Positions 41,663 through 49,774 of a DNA stretch of 64,000 nucleotides are shown one piece after another (the stretch's first letter is position 1; the number at the start of each line of letters is the position of its first letter). The notes below the pieces were generated by a model. It ran no database searches and was not told where the DNA came from. It saw nothing but the letters and a program-made list of their open reading frames with translations. Source of the stretch: Candidatus Thorarchaeota archaeon (GTDB lineage: Archaea > Asgardarchaeota > Thorarchaeia > Thorarchaeales > Thorarchaeaceae); the NCBI GenBank assembly GCA_003345555.1, contig PRDJ01000001.1:1-64000 (forward strand), in the 5' to 3' direction. The translations under genes and the position numbers were made by a program.

Positions 41663-42466
41663 GTGCAAGTCCTGAAGCGCAAGCTTGCGGCTGCTGCATT
41701 CGTTAGGAAGAGCAGACTGATTGTGGGGCTGGATTTTACAGCTAACACTGCACAGACCATGGGTAAGGGTTCACGACAAGAGATAGACCGCTTAGAACGA
41801 GATGCGTTGAAGGTAATCACCAGCACTGCTGATTATGCAGTCTCATTCAAGTTCAATTATCATTTGGTTCTGCCTTTGGGCTTGTTTGATAGAATCCCGG
41901 GCCTCATTGACAAGATACACGGTTATGGCCTCACAGCGATCATGGACTGCAAGATGAACGATATTGGCAACACGAATGAGCACGCAGCTCGCTACTACTA
42001 TGACGCAGGATTCGATGGCATCATCGTCAATCCATTCGTTGGATGGGAGGGTGGTTTGGATTCTGTGTTCAAACTGGCTCAGACTAAGCAACGCGGTATT
42101 GTGACGCTATGCTACATGTCACATCCTGCCGCGGACGAAGGATATGGTCTCAATGTCGCCGTCGACAAGAAGATGAAGACCCACGAACCAATGTATTTGG
42201 TATTCGCTCGTCGTGCACAGTCTTGGGGATCTGATGCGGTAATCGTAGGCGCCACGTATCCCGAGAAGATAAGCGAGGTCAAGGGGATTCTGGGTGAAGA
42301 GATACCGATCATCTCACCGGGTGTTGGAGCTCAAGGCGGTAGTGCAGCAGAGGCCATAAGCGCTGGCGCATCCTACGTTATTGCTGTGAGGTCGATAATA
42401 GAGTCACCGGACCCTGGCGCAGTAGCAAAGAATCTTGCCGAAGAGACACAGAGCGCATCATCGTGA
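41663..42466 (+). CDS. pyrF: Orotidine 5'-phosphate decarboxylase
   Basis: 267 aa from the GTG at 41663 (a GTG at 41654 is also possible); the open frame starts upstream at 41546 but would overlap the divergent gene. The catalytic Lys-Asp motif is visible as TAIMDCKMNDIGNTNEHAAR, with the earlier substrate motif LIVGLDF and the later phosphate loop IISPGVGAQGG. It catalyses the last step of UMP synthesis. The length and the spacing around the DxKxxD motif resemble the longer (type 2) PyrF seen in some bacteria and archaea. Confidence 0.9.
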   Translation: MQVLKRKLAAAAFVRKSRLIVGLDFTANTAQTMGKGSRQEIDRLERDALKVITSTADYAVSFKFNYHLVLPLGLFDRIPGLIDKIHGYGLTAIMDCKMNDIGNTNEHAARYYYDAGFDGIIVNPFVGWEGGLDSVFKLAQTKQRGIVTLCYMSHPAADEGYGLNVAVDKKMKTHEPMYLVFARRAQSWGSDAVIVGATYPEKISEVKGILGEEIPIISPGVGAQGGSAAEAISAGASYVIAVRSIIESPDPGAVAKNLAEETQSASS

Positions 42467-42512
42467 GTGCAGCCTTTCACTTGGGGCCGGTAATTTGACT
42501 GCGGCCTCGTAT

Positions 42513-42528
42513 TGTACAATAATGTACA
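42513..42528. promoter_or_regulatory. Operator-like site 1, TGTACA-N4-TGTACA
   Basis: TGTACA (42513-42518), spacer ATAA, TGTACA (42523-42528). Identical half-sites and spacing to site 2, which lies about 90 bases downstream. TGTACA is the box recognised by the archaeal tryptophan regulator TrpY of Methanothermobacter. Confidence 0.6.
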
Positions 42529-42574
42529 TGGTCGTCTAGAATGCGGCACCACGACCGTCAGACAGCCAGAAACA

Positions 42575-42581
42575 GTTAAAG
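42575..42581 (+). promoter_or_regulatory. Putative TATA box of the aminotransferase gene
   Basis: GTTAAAG, between the two operator-like sites. Initiation about 25 bases downstream would fall at about 42605, the first base of site 2. Confidence 0.4.
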
Positions 42582-42604
42582 GACCCGGTCTGTATGTGGT
42601 TTAC

Positions 42605-42630
42605 GTTCATGTACAGTATTGTACATGAAC
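42605..42630. promoter_or_regulatory. Operator-like site 2, perfect 11-base inverted repeat
   Basis: GTTCATGTACA (42605-42615), spacer GTAT, TGTACATGAAC (42620-42630); the arms match perfectly. The core is again TGTACA-N4-TGTACA. It ends 48 bases before the aminotransferase ATG and covers the expected transcription start, so repression is the simplest reading. Confidence 0.65.
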
Positions 42631-42678
42631 AGCGGAAAGGGGTGATGCGCAGCCACCGTTGTCTCGGAGAGTAAGTTC

Positions 42679-43947
42679 ATGGGAAACAATGAGGGTTATG
42701 CCTTTGCGACCTGGACAAGTTTCATCGAAGAGTCGCAGATTCGTGCACTTCTCAAGTACAATGTAAAGTACTACTTCGCTGGCGGGAAACCGGGCATCGT
42801 GCCCACTGGAGTTTTTGCAAAGATAATGGCCGATCTGAGTGAGCGTTACAAGAAAGACCCAGCAATGGCACTCGACGATTTGAACTATGGACCAACCGCG
42901 GGTCAGCCCTATTTTCTGAAAACACTTGCAGAACGGCTTTGTAGAGTCAGAGGCCTACCTATCGACTGTGAAACCCAGTGGGAACGAGTATGCATCACGA
43001 ATGGATCCCAGCAGGCAATTTATGCTCTGCTTGACACGCTCATCGATCCTGGTGATGTGATAGTTACGCCGTCCCCATCATATCTCGGCTTCCTTGTGCC
43101 AGCAGTAAAGCTCGGCGCCCGGGTCATAACTGTGCCCACTGACTTGGACGGGATAATGCCGGAGTATGTTGACAAGGCTATTCGCGTTTCTGAAGAGAAG
43201 TTCGGCAAGACACCCGACATGGTCTATGTGGTTCCTGAGTCGGACAATCCCAAAGGAACGACTCTTCCATGGAAGAGAAGGCAGAGTCTGTTTGACATCT
43301 GCGAGAGCCACAAGATACTGATTCTGGAAGATGCGGCCTACGCAGAAATCCAGTTTAAGAAGACCCCCAAGCCAATCAAGTCTCTTGATAAGGAGAACGA
43401 GCGCGTCGCGTATCTCGGGACCACTAGCAAGGAAGCTGCAGTTCTTCGAGTCGGTTATTCTGTACTTCCGGACAGTGTGAAGGAACAAGTTATGAAAGAC
43501 AAGGGATACCTAGATCTGTGTACATCAAGCTTCGTGCAGCGGATCTTAGACGAGTATTATCGCAAATACATCGATGAAGCAATGAGGGTTGCGGTTCCGA
43601 AATACAAGGAACGATGTGCGGCGATGGCGAAAGCAATCGATGCGGACTTCCCCGCAGGAGAAAGGACAGACCCAACAGGCGGATTCTTCATCTGGTGGCG
43701 AAGCGAAAAGAGAGACTTTGACAGCAGCGAATTCATGCAGAGAGTTGCGATTCCCAACGATGTCATGTATGTCCCAGGCGGTCCGTTCTATCCAATCTCT
43801 GGGTTTAGGTTGACTGACGACGGAACCGACCTAGTGGCGAGTGTTCCTGAACCGAATACGATGCGTTTGGGTTTCTCATTCGAAGAACCAAAGCTGATAG
43901 CAGAAGGAATAGGGCGGCTCGGGAAGTTGCTGTCCAAGGAGCTTTGA
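42679..43947 (+). CDS. Class I/II aminotransferase (PLP)
   Basis: 422 aa; GGAG 9 bases before the ATG supports the start. Fold type I signatures: NYGPTAGQPYFLKTLAERL, CITNGSQQAIYALLDTLIDP, VPESDNPKGTTLPW, ILEDAAYAEIQF, and the PLP lysine in LGTTSKEAAVLRVGY. The pattern fits the 2-aminoadipate/aromatic (MocR-related) aminotransferase group. The two TGTACA operators upstream, similar to tryptophan-regulator boxes, make an aromatic amino acid substrate an attractive guess, no more. Confidence 0.85.
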   Translation: MGNNEGYAFATWTSFIEESQIRALLKYNVKYYFAGGKPGIVPTGVFAKIMADLSERYKKDPAMALDDLNYGPTAGQPYFLKTLAERLCRVRGLPIDCETQWERVCITNGSQQAIYALLDTLIDPGDVIVTPSPSYLGFLVPAVKLGARVITVPTDLDGIMPEYVDKAIRVSEEKFGKTPDMVYVVPESDNPKGTTLPWKRRQSLFDICESHKILILEDAAYAEIQFKKTPKPIKSLDKENERVAYLGTTSKEAAVLRVGYSVLPDSVKEQVMKDKGYLDLCTSSFVQRILDEYYRKYIDEAMRVAVPKYKERCAAMAKAIDADFPAGERTDPTGGFFIWWRSEKRDFDSSEFMQRVAIPNDVMYVPGGPFYPISGFRLTDDGTDLVASVPEPNTMRLGFSFEEPKLIAEGIGRLGKLLSKEL

Positions 43948-43950
43948 TAG

Positions 43951-45690
43951 TTATAGTTCTCTTGCGTCTTGCTCTCGAATCGAGAAGTTCACGAAGACAG
44001 TTGCACCGTTCTTCATCTCTTCAGAATACGCTCGTTCATACGGTCCGAAGAGATCCGGGAATCCCGAGTTGATTGCCCACTCAATCCATGACCAAGCACT
44101 CTCTTGTCCTGCCTTCTCTTCTGCGAACTCCCCGAATGCCCAACTCAGGTAACGTTCGACGTCGAATCTGGTGGCCACCAGATTGCTGGCTTCCTCTCCT
44201 GTGCGATGAGGCGCCGCCTCATTGATTTGCGCGAGCCTCCGATTCAGTTCGTCTCTCGTCGCGATTATGAGCTCCGATAATTCCAACAGGGCTGAATTCA
44301 TATCTTCAAACCTGCGTTTGCTGCGGAGCTTGGTCAACCTGCCCAACAGGCTGAAGAGCTTGGGCGAATGCAGAACGGGGAGTCCACGTGTCTTCATAGC
44401 ATCTGCGAGCCGTTCGTTCCACGGGGTATTGAAGTAAGCTCGAGGGTACTTCACGAATAGCGGAAATGGTACATTAAGGGCCTTGGCGATGGGTATGACT
44501 TGAGCATAGTAAGCGGCCTCCCCAATTCCTCCGATATGGACTGTGACGGGCAACACAAAATCCGTCATGAGCTGCCTCGAATCAACGCGTGGCGAAAGAC
44601 TACTCTCGACTGCGCTCAGGTCTGGTGCGCCGGCATTACAATCAATATCAATCTGGTCGCCACACGAAGGACATCGACCGGTCAATCCAATCCGTGAGCC
44701 GCGGTCTGCATAGTGCAACTCGGTCCTGCTGAAGTGGCACGAGTCATTCGGGCACTCATAGTAGAATGGAACATAGTCTGCCCCCCTTGAGCCCATCCCG
44801 GGCCTGAATCCATTTTCGGTGATGAGGTTGGTGGCGACTTCATGTGCTTGCAGGAACAGGGTTCTGTTGGATCGAGCGAGAAGGAACTCCATTCCGATGG
44901 TCATCAAATGCTTGATTCGCGTATCGGAGGCGGGAATAAGCGGGATTCCAAGGTCCTGCTCAACATTGAACAGGCGAGCGAGGATTCTTTCTGCCCAATC
45001 CCCAAGCGTTCGAGAGCTGACGTACGCAGACCTTGCGAGGGCAAGACAGTGCTCAAGTCTTTCTTGAAAGAGAGTATGGGCAGTCCCAGACAAGGCTTTG
45101 AATAGAGGTCTATACCCAGCCCGGATTCCTTCCTCGACCTGTGAGTACCAGTCGTGGTCTGGCAGCGGAATAGCGTGAACCGGCGAGTATTCATACCCTT
45201 CCCGAACCGGAAGACTCACGAGATTGCCAGCCTGTCCTGAGGCTGGCGTTCTTGTGTTCGTAAGTTCCGGCTGCACAATGTCGTAGTCTGCCACAAAGAA
45301 GACTGGTGACAGGTCAACTCCTTTCTCACGGCCTAGTGCTGCTACCTTTCCCGCTGTAGCGGCTTTGTTGAGGATGTAACAAGTGCCTCCCATGACAACA
45401 CTTTGATGGGACGCTTCAACAACTCCGTATGGAACGCGTTCAATAGCCGACTTCACTTTGGGTGTGAGGCACTCCAACTGCCTGTTCATGTCTTCGAGGG
45501 CCTTTCGGAGTATCTCCATCCGTTCGAGGGTGTGCCATCCGGTTTTGGTGAATGCCTCTGCAATGCTTGGTACCCTTTCTCCAATGCCACCCATCGTCAG
45601 GACCGGACCATCGTAGAGCTTCTGTGCAAGTCCTGTGGATTTCCCTTTCCAGATGAAGTCTTGATAGACCTCCACAATGCCGAGGTCCAT
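43951..45690 (-). CDS. bshC: BshC-like cysteine-adding enzyme (bacillithiol synthase) with inserted zinc-ribbon motif
   Basis: 579 aa, some 40 longer than typical bacterial BshC. Family motifs include EASHQSVVMGGTCYILNKA, PVFFVADYDIVQPELTNT, and the C-terminal helical coiled-coil region. BshC joins L-cysteine to glucosaminyl-malate, the last step of bacillithiol synthesis. Unusual here is a four-cysteine insert at C313-X4-C318 and C340-X2-C343 (YECPNDSCHF, then RCPSCGDQ), which looks like a zinc ribbon and is not a feature I know from bacterial BshC. It follows bshA by 14 bases; bshB is divergent upstream, so all three pathway genes are together. Confidence 0.82.
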   Translation of the reverse strand: MDLGIVEVYQDFIWKGKSTGLAQKLYDGPVLTMGGIGERVPSIAEAFTKTGWHTLERMEILRKALEDMNRQLECLTPKVKSAIERVPYGVVEASHQSVVMGGTCYILNKAATAGKVAALGREKGVDLSPVFFVADYDIVQPELTNTRTPASGQAGNLVSLPVREGYEYSPVHAIPLPDHDWYSQVEEGIRAGYRPLFKALSGTAHTLFQERLEHCLALARSAYVSSRTLGDWAERILARLFNVEQDLGIPLIPASDTRIKHLMTIGMEFLLARSNRTLFLQAHEVATNLITENGFRPGMGSRGADYVPFYYECPNDSCHFSRTELHYADRGSRIGLTGRCPSCGDQIDIDCNAGAPDLSAVESSLSPRVDSRQLMTDFVLPVTVHIGGIGEAAYYAQVIPIAKALNVPFPLFVKYPRAYFNTPWNERLADAMKTRGLPVLHSPKLFSLLGRLTKLRSKRRFEDMNSALLELSELIIATRDELNRRLAQINEAAPHRTGEEASNLVATRFDVERYLSWAFGEFAEEKAGQESAWSWIEWAINSGFPDLFGPYERAYSEEMKNGATVFVNFSIREQDAREL

Positions 45691-45704
45691 TTCTGCTGTC
45701 CTCC

Positions 45705-46877
45705 TTAGCTGGCGATGGCCTCTTCGAATACCCTTTCGTACATGGGTACGATCTTGTCAGGAGAGAAGTTCTCAACTACCCTTTTTCTGCCCGCCTTGGC
45801 AAGCTTGCTGCGGAGAGAATCATTCTCAAGGATCTTGATAACCTCTTGGGCGAATTCATCGGGCTCGAAACCCTTTGTTACAATTCCATCTACTCCCGGA
45901 CGCACTAGTTCCGGCACCCCTCCAGCTGGAGTCGTAACCACAGGGACCTCGCACGCCATTGATTCCAGCAAGACAAGTGGCATTCCCTCCAAGGTTGAAT
46001 TAAGGAGGAATGCATCCGCACCGCATAGTATCTCCTGCATATTTGACCTGACGCCCAATAGATGAACATTATTGCAGAGGTTGAGTCTCTCGATTTTCCT
46101 CTCGACGTCAATCCTGCTGGGGCCGTCTCCAACAATCACTAGATGAGTCTTTGGAAGATCGTCCACCACAGTTCGAATGATATCGATGAGATCGGTCACT
46201 CGCTTCACCTCTCTGAAGTTAGAGATGTGAAGCAGCACCTTCTCATCAGGGTCGGATGATTCTGTGTCCTTTTCTTTTCTTGTTCCAACGCAACCGCTCT
46301 CGAGTTTGATTCGACAGTTCAGCATGGGGTGGAACTGTTCAACGTCTACGAAGTTTGGTATGACGTGAATCTCCCTTTGTATGCCGAGTCCATCGTATGC
46401 CTTCTTCTGAAGGAATCTTGATACTGCAGTGACTGCGTTAGCTTTCTCAGCCGTGAACTTGACCACAGGCTTGTAGGCCGGATCAATTCCAAGCGTGTGA
46501 ACATCCGAGCCGTGCAGAGTGATAACGTAAGGAAGCCCGGCTATCTCCCTGGCCATGTATGCCGCCATGGCATGCGGGATTGCGTAATGTGCATGTAGCA
46601 GGTCAAGTTTCGCGTCGCCTGCTACCTTGAGGATTTTTGATGTCAACGGTATCGTGTAAGGGGATCCAATCCCGCTGAAGAGCGGATAATCGAGCCTGTC
46701 GACCAAGTCGACGTAGATGCCCACGGGCTGTTCCCACATCAGTGCGAACGGACGTTGATAGGTGATGAAGTGTATAATGTGTCCTCGCTGAGCTAAATGC
46801 TCTCCGAGCCGAGTTGCCAGATGACCCGACCCACCCACACCGGGAAAAAGGTTCACACCAATTCGCAAGTGGCTCAC
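45705..46877 (-). CDS. bshA: BshA-like glycosyltransferase (GT4), bacillithiol step 1
   Basis: 390 aa. The start, GVNLFPGVGGSGHLATRLGE, then HLAQRGHIIHFIT, is nearly the consensus of bacterial BshA, as are LLHAHYAIPHAMAAYMA, TLHGSDVHTLG and KANAVTAVSRFLQ. The GT4 EX7E motif is present (TLEGMPLVLLESMACEVPVV). BshA transfers GlcNAc from UDP-GlcNAc to L-malate. A short insertion (about residues 190-215, charged) separates the two Rossmann domains. GT4 enzymes can be misassigned, but the adjacent bshC and bshB homologues strengthen the call. Confidence 0.82.
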   Translation of the reverse strand: MSHLRIGVNLFPGVGGSGHLATRLGEHLAQRGHIIHFITYQRPFALMWEQPVGIYVDLVDRLDYPLFSGIGSPYTIPLTSKILKVAGDAKLDLLHAHYAIPHAMAAYMAREIAGLPYVITLHGSDVHTLGIDPAYKPVVKFTAEKANAVTAVSRFLQKKAYDGLGIQREIHVIPNFVDVEQFHPMLNCRIKLESGCVGTRKEKDTESSDPDEKVLLHISNFREVKRVTDLIDIIRTVVDDLPKTHLVIVGDGPSRIDVERKIERLNLCNNVHLLGVRSNMQEILCGADAFLLNSTLEGMPLVLLESMACEVPVVTTPAGGVPELVRPGVDGIVTKGFEPDEFAQEVIKILENDSLRSKLAKAGRKRVVENFSPDKIVPMYERVFEEAIAS

Positions 46878-47007
46878 TCGAGATTCGGATTTTGCTTTTG
46901 CCCTTTAAGCGAGCTGGTTCAGCTAAACATGTCACTCAGAACAACTAGTCGTGCTAGGAACCTGTATGGTCCAAACCTTGATTAGATACCCGCTCTGAGT
47001 CTTTTCC

Positions 47008-47676
47008 ATGACTCCCTTATATCAGGGTTCGATTCTCGTTGTGATAGCACATCCGGATGACGAATGCATTGGCGCTGGCGGAACAATCAAGAAGCATACC
47101 GACCAAGGCGTCGACACTGATGTCTTGTGTTTGACGGGCAACGAAGTACGAAACGAAGAAATCAGGGCTGCATGCAAGGTACTCGGGGTGAGGGAGGTGT
47201 ACACGAACCAAAGAGATGACTTCGCCATCGACTGGTCTCTTGAGCAGGATATCGTATCAACCATTCTGAAGTCAAGGCCGACGGCTATCATTACCCATTC
47301 CGCGAACGACTACAACCGTAGTCATGTCCGGTGCTCAAAGATTGTGACCGATGCCGTTGAATGGGCATCCCATGTGACAATGCACGAGAACGCTGTCCGT
47401 GTTGACAGAATCTACAACATGGAGATTAACAGTCTGCATTCGCGACCCAATGTCCTTGTTGATGTGTCTGATTCGTTCGATGCGGCAATGAACGCGCTTC
47501 GAAAGCACACTTCACAGCTTCAGAAAGCCGATGGTTTCTACTTGCGGTTCTACGATGCAAGAACCCGCTTGCGTGGAGTCCAAGCAAGTTGCGAAAGAGC
47601 TGAAGCCTTTACTGTGTCGTTTCCGTTTCACGCAGGTCCATTTTACGGAAGAAACGCCGTTGAAAGCTTAGTCTAG
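47008..47676 (+). CDS. bshB: PIG-L/LmbE deacetylase, BshB-like
   Basis: 222 aa. The zinc motif VVIAHPDDECIGAGGTIKKH and the second part THSANDYNRSHVRCSKIVTD are the PIG-L family signature. In bacillithiol synthesis BshB removes the acetyl group from GlcNAc-malate. PIG-L proteins also act on other GlcNAc conjugates, so the specific role rests on its position 131 bases from divergent bshA-bshC. Confidence 0.78.
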   Translation: MTPLYQGSILVVIAHPDDECIGAGGTIKKHTDQGVDTDVLCLTGNEVRNEEIRAACKVLGVREVYTNQRDDFAIDWSLEQDIVSTILKSRPTAIITHSANDYNRSHVRCSKIVTDAVEWASHVTMHENAVRVDRIYNMEINSLHSRPNVLVDVSDSFDAAMNALRKHTSQLQKADGFYLRFYDARTRLRGVQASCERAEAFTVSFPFHAGPFYGRNAVESLV

Positions 47677-47688
47677 GAGCCTTGAACA

Positions 47689-48111
47689 CTAGCCGGGACC
47701 TTCGCCGCCGCCTGAATCTCCCTTCTTCCTTCTTGCGGATAGAAGTGACTTCAGTTCTCCCATCAGAGTCCCTCCTCCACCGGGAGCAGCTGCACCCGGG
47801 GCACGTGCTGGAGTTGGGGCTTTGCCAGCTATTCCCTTCGAACCGGCAACCGAACCCGCCTCACCGGCTCCTGATGGCCCCGCGGTCCTGATGCCTGCCA
47901 TTCTGCTATCCAGTTGGCCGACCCGCGCTTCGAGTCCCCCAAGCTTGGATTGAAGATCTGAGACCGTGTTCTGCAATTCCCCTATCACCTCAGCCAGTTT
48001 CAATGTGACGGTTGAGATTACCTGCCCCAGTTCTCGGAGCTTCTCGTCGGTGGGGTCTTTTAGAGCCCACTCGAAGTCTTCCATGATTCCTAGTTCGTCT
48101 TTGTCAGCCAT
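47689..48111 (-). CDS. Coiled-coil protein with Pro/Ala/Gly linker and basic tail
   Basis: 140 aa from the ATG at 48111 (a GTG at 48123 is in frame). An acidic N-terminal helix (DEKLRELGQVISTVTLKLAE) runs into a heptad coiled coil to about residue 72. A low-complexity Gly/Ala/Pro linker follows, and the end carries a short amphipathic-basic motif, LMGELKSLLSARRKKGDS. A TATA-like GTTTATAG lies upstream on the minus strand near 48155. Not recognised; the layout suggests an oligomeric scaffold with a peptide-like C-terminal binding element. Confidence 0.6.
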   Translation of the reverse strand: MADKDELGIMEDFEWALKDPTDEKLRELGQVISTVTLKLAEVIGELQNTVSDLQSKLGGLEARVGQLDSRMAGIRTAGPSGAGEAGSVAGSKGIAGKAPTPARAPGAAAPGGGGTLMGELKSLLSARRKKGDSGGGEGPG

Positions 48112-48228
48112 GGCCCGGACCACATCTTCAACTTTGAATGACTTGGTTTTGCTATAAACATTGTCTGCATATTGACTCGTGAAGTATGCTTCTGAAGTGC
48201 TTGGACTTGCACGAGCTATGAGTTCTTC

Positions 48229-49605
48229 CTATCGGATACGTTGAATCGCTTCTGCGACGATGTTCTTTGTTCGCTTCATGGTCTCTTCCGCTTGGCGAGC
48301 TGTACGGGCTTCACAAGTGATTCTTATTGCGGGCTCAGTTCCGGAGGGTCTGACCAGTATCCAACCTTCCTTCAATGATATGCCTAGACCATCGACCGTC
48401 ACCACGTCAAGGGCATCTCTGAATGTTTCAGGCAACTTCCTTGTTAAGGCTTGCATCACAGCCGCCTTCAGTTCGTTCCTGCATTCTAGCTTCGTTTTTA
48501 GAAGCGGGTATAGAGGTATTTGTCGGATGAGACTTCCGAAGCTCTGTCCTGTGCGTGCCATAAGTTCAAGGATCTTGCACGCGGCTAGGAACGGCTCTGG
48601 GGCCAGATGAAACTCTGGAAAGATGAACACGCCACTAGCCTCTCCACCCATTGCCGCCTTGGTCTCGTTCACCTTGATTGACACCTGTATGTCCCCAACC
48701 GGCGTTCTAACCGTATGCCCTCCTGCCTTCTGGACAGTCTCATCTAGGACCCTTGAACTGTCAACGGTGGTAACGATGGTCTTGTTGCTAGATGTCTTCA
48801 GGACCTCTCTTGCCAAGAGAGCTATCGTCCTATCACCTCTCACGACTTCACCGCTCTCGGTCACAAAGACAACTCTGTCAGAATCCCCATCATGAGCTAT
48901 GCCGAGATTCGCCCCTGTCTCGGGCACAATCCGGGCGAGATCTCTTAACGACTCTTCGTCAGGTTCTGAAACCCTGCCCGGAAATGAACCGTCTGGTTGG
49001 CCATTGATTGTGATTACTTTGCATGCCAGATCCCTCATGAGGTACGGCGTCAGTACGCATGCAGCGCCATTCCCCGGGTCGACAATCACTTTGAAGGTTC
49101 TCTTTTTGATGAGGTCTGCGTCACATCTCGTTCTCACAGCTTGCATGTGCTCCGTCACTGCAGTATCGATGATCTGTTCAGTACCTAGATGGTCCCAAGG
49201 TGCCACCTTGAACTTGCGAGACTCATATAGACTCTCGACTGCCTCCTCTTCTTCTGGAGTATAGCCCATGCCGTTTCGTGACCAGAACTTAACTCCAGTG
49301 TACTCTGGGGGGTTGTGGGATGCAGTGACCACAACTCCTGCATCGTAGCCATGACTCGCCGTAACAAAGGCTAGTGTCGGCGTAGGCAACATGCCCGCCC
49401 TGACGACATTGGTTCCTGTCGAAAGCAAACCAGCAGAGAAAGCATCAGCCACCATCCGTCCAGTTGTGCGGACATCGAACGCCAAGACAACCGTCCCTCC
49501 GTCAAGATGGGTGCCAAGCGACTTGCCGAGATTGAGAGCCATCTCAAGGTCGAACTCTGACCCGTAGATTTTCCTGACTCCGGTTGTCCCAAACAGCTTT
49601 CCCAA
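48229..49605 (-). CDS. Phosphoglucosamine/phosphohexose mutase (GlmM type)
   Basis: 458 aa, TTG start at 49605 fixed by the family N terminus GKLFGTTGVRKIY. The phosphoserine loop is VVVTASHNPPEYTG, the metal loop is IAHDGDSDRVVF, the sugar loop is GGEASGVFIF, and the phosphate-binding loop is LVRPSGTEPAIRI. It interconverts hexose 6- and 1-phosphates; GlmM-type specificity would feed UDP-GlcNAc, the substrate of the nearby BshA. ManB-type activity is equally possible from sequence. Confidence 0.88.
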   Translation of the reverse strand: MGKLFGTTGVRKIYGSEFDLEMALNLGKSLGTHLDGGTVVLAFDVRTTGRMVADAFSAGLLSTGTNVVRAGMLPTPTLAFVTASHGYDAGVVVTASHNPPEYTGVKFWSRNGMGYTPEEEEAVESLYESRKFKVAPWDHLGTEQIIDTAVTEHMQAVRTRCDADLIKKRTFKVIVDPGNGAACVLTPYLMRDLACKVITINGQPDGSFPGRVSEPDEESLRDLARIVPETGANLGIAHDGDSDRVVFVTESGEVVRGDRTIALLAREVLKTSSNKTIVTTVDSSRVLDETVQKAGGHTVRTPVGDIQVSIKVNETKAAMGGEASGVFIFPEFHLAPEPFLAACKILELMARTGQSFGSLIRQIPLYPLLKTKLECRNELKAAVMQALTRKLPETFRDALDVVTVDGLGISLKEGWILVRPSGTEPAIRITCEARTARQAEETMKRTKNIVAEAIQRIR

Positions 49606-49693
49606 AGAGCTTTCCCGAATGGTTCCCTTGCGACACCGTAAAAAAACCTGCCTGCGGCATCTTGGGAGGTGATTCAGCTTGTGTTGCGCGAAA

Positions 49694-49702
49694 GCTTATT
49701 AG
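49694..49702 (+). promoter_or_regulatory. Possible TATA box of the small GTPase gene
   Basis: GCTTATTAG lies about 75 bases before the ATG at 49775. A second AT-rich tract (GCTAAAAACC) follows directly, so the choice is uncertain. Confidence 0.35.
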
Positions 49703-49774
49703 AAGCTAAAAACCTTAGACGCTTTGGCAGAACCTCCACGGCGTTTTGCCTATCGAGAACCGGGGTAATCCCTA

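Noticed and set aside
47025..47040. T-loop-like sequence GGTTCGATTC suggesting a tRNA
   Set aside because: The flanking bases do not pair as a T-stem or acceptor stem, and the sequence is coding for the BshB-like protein.
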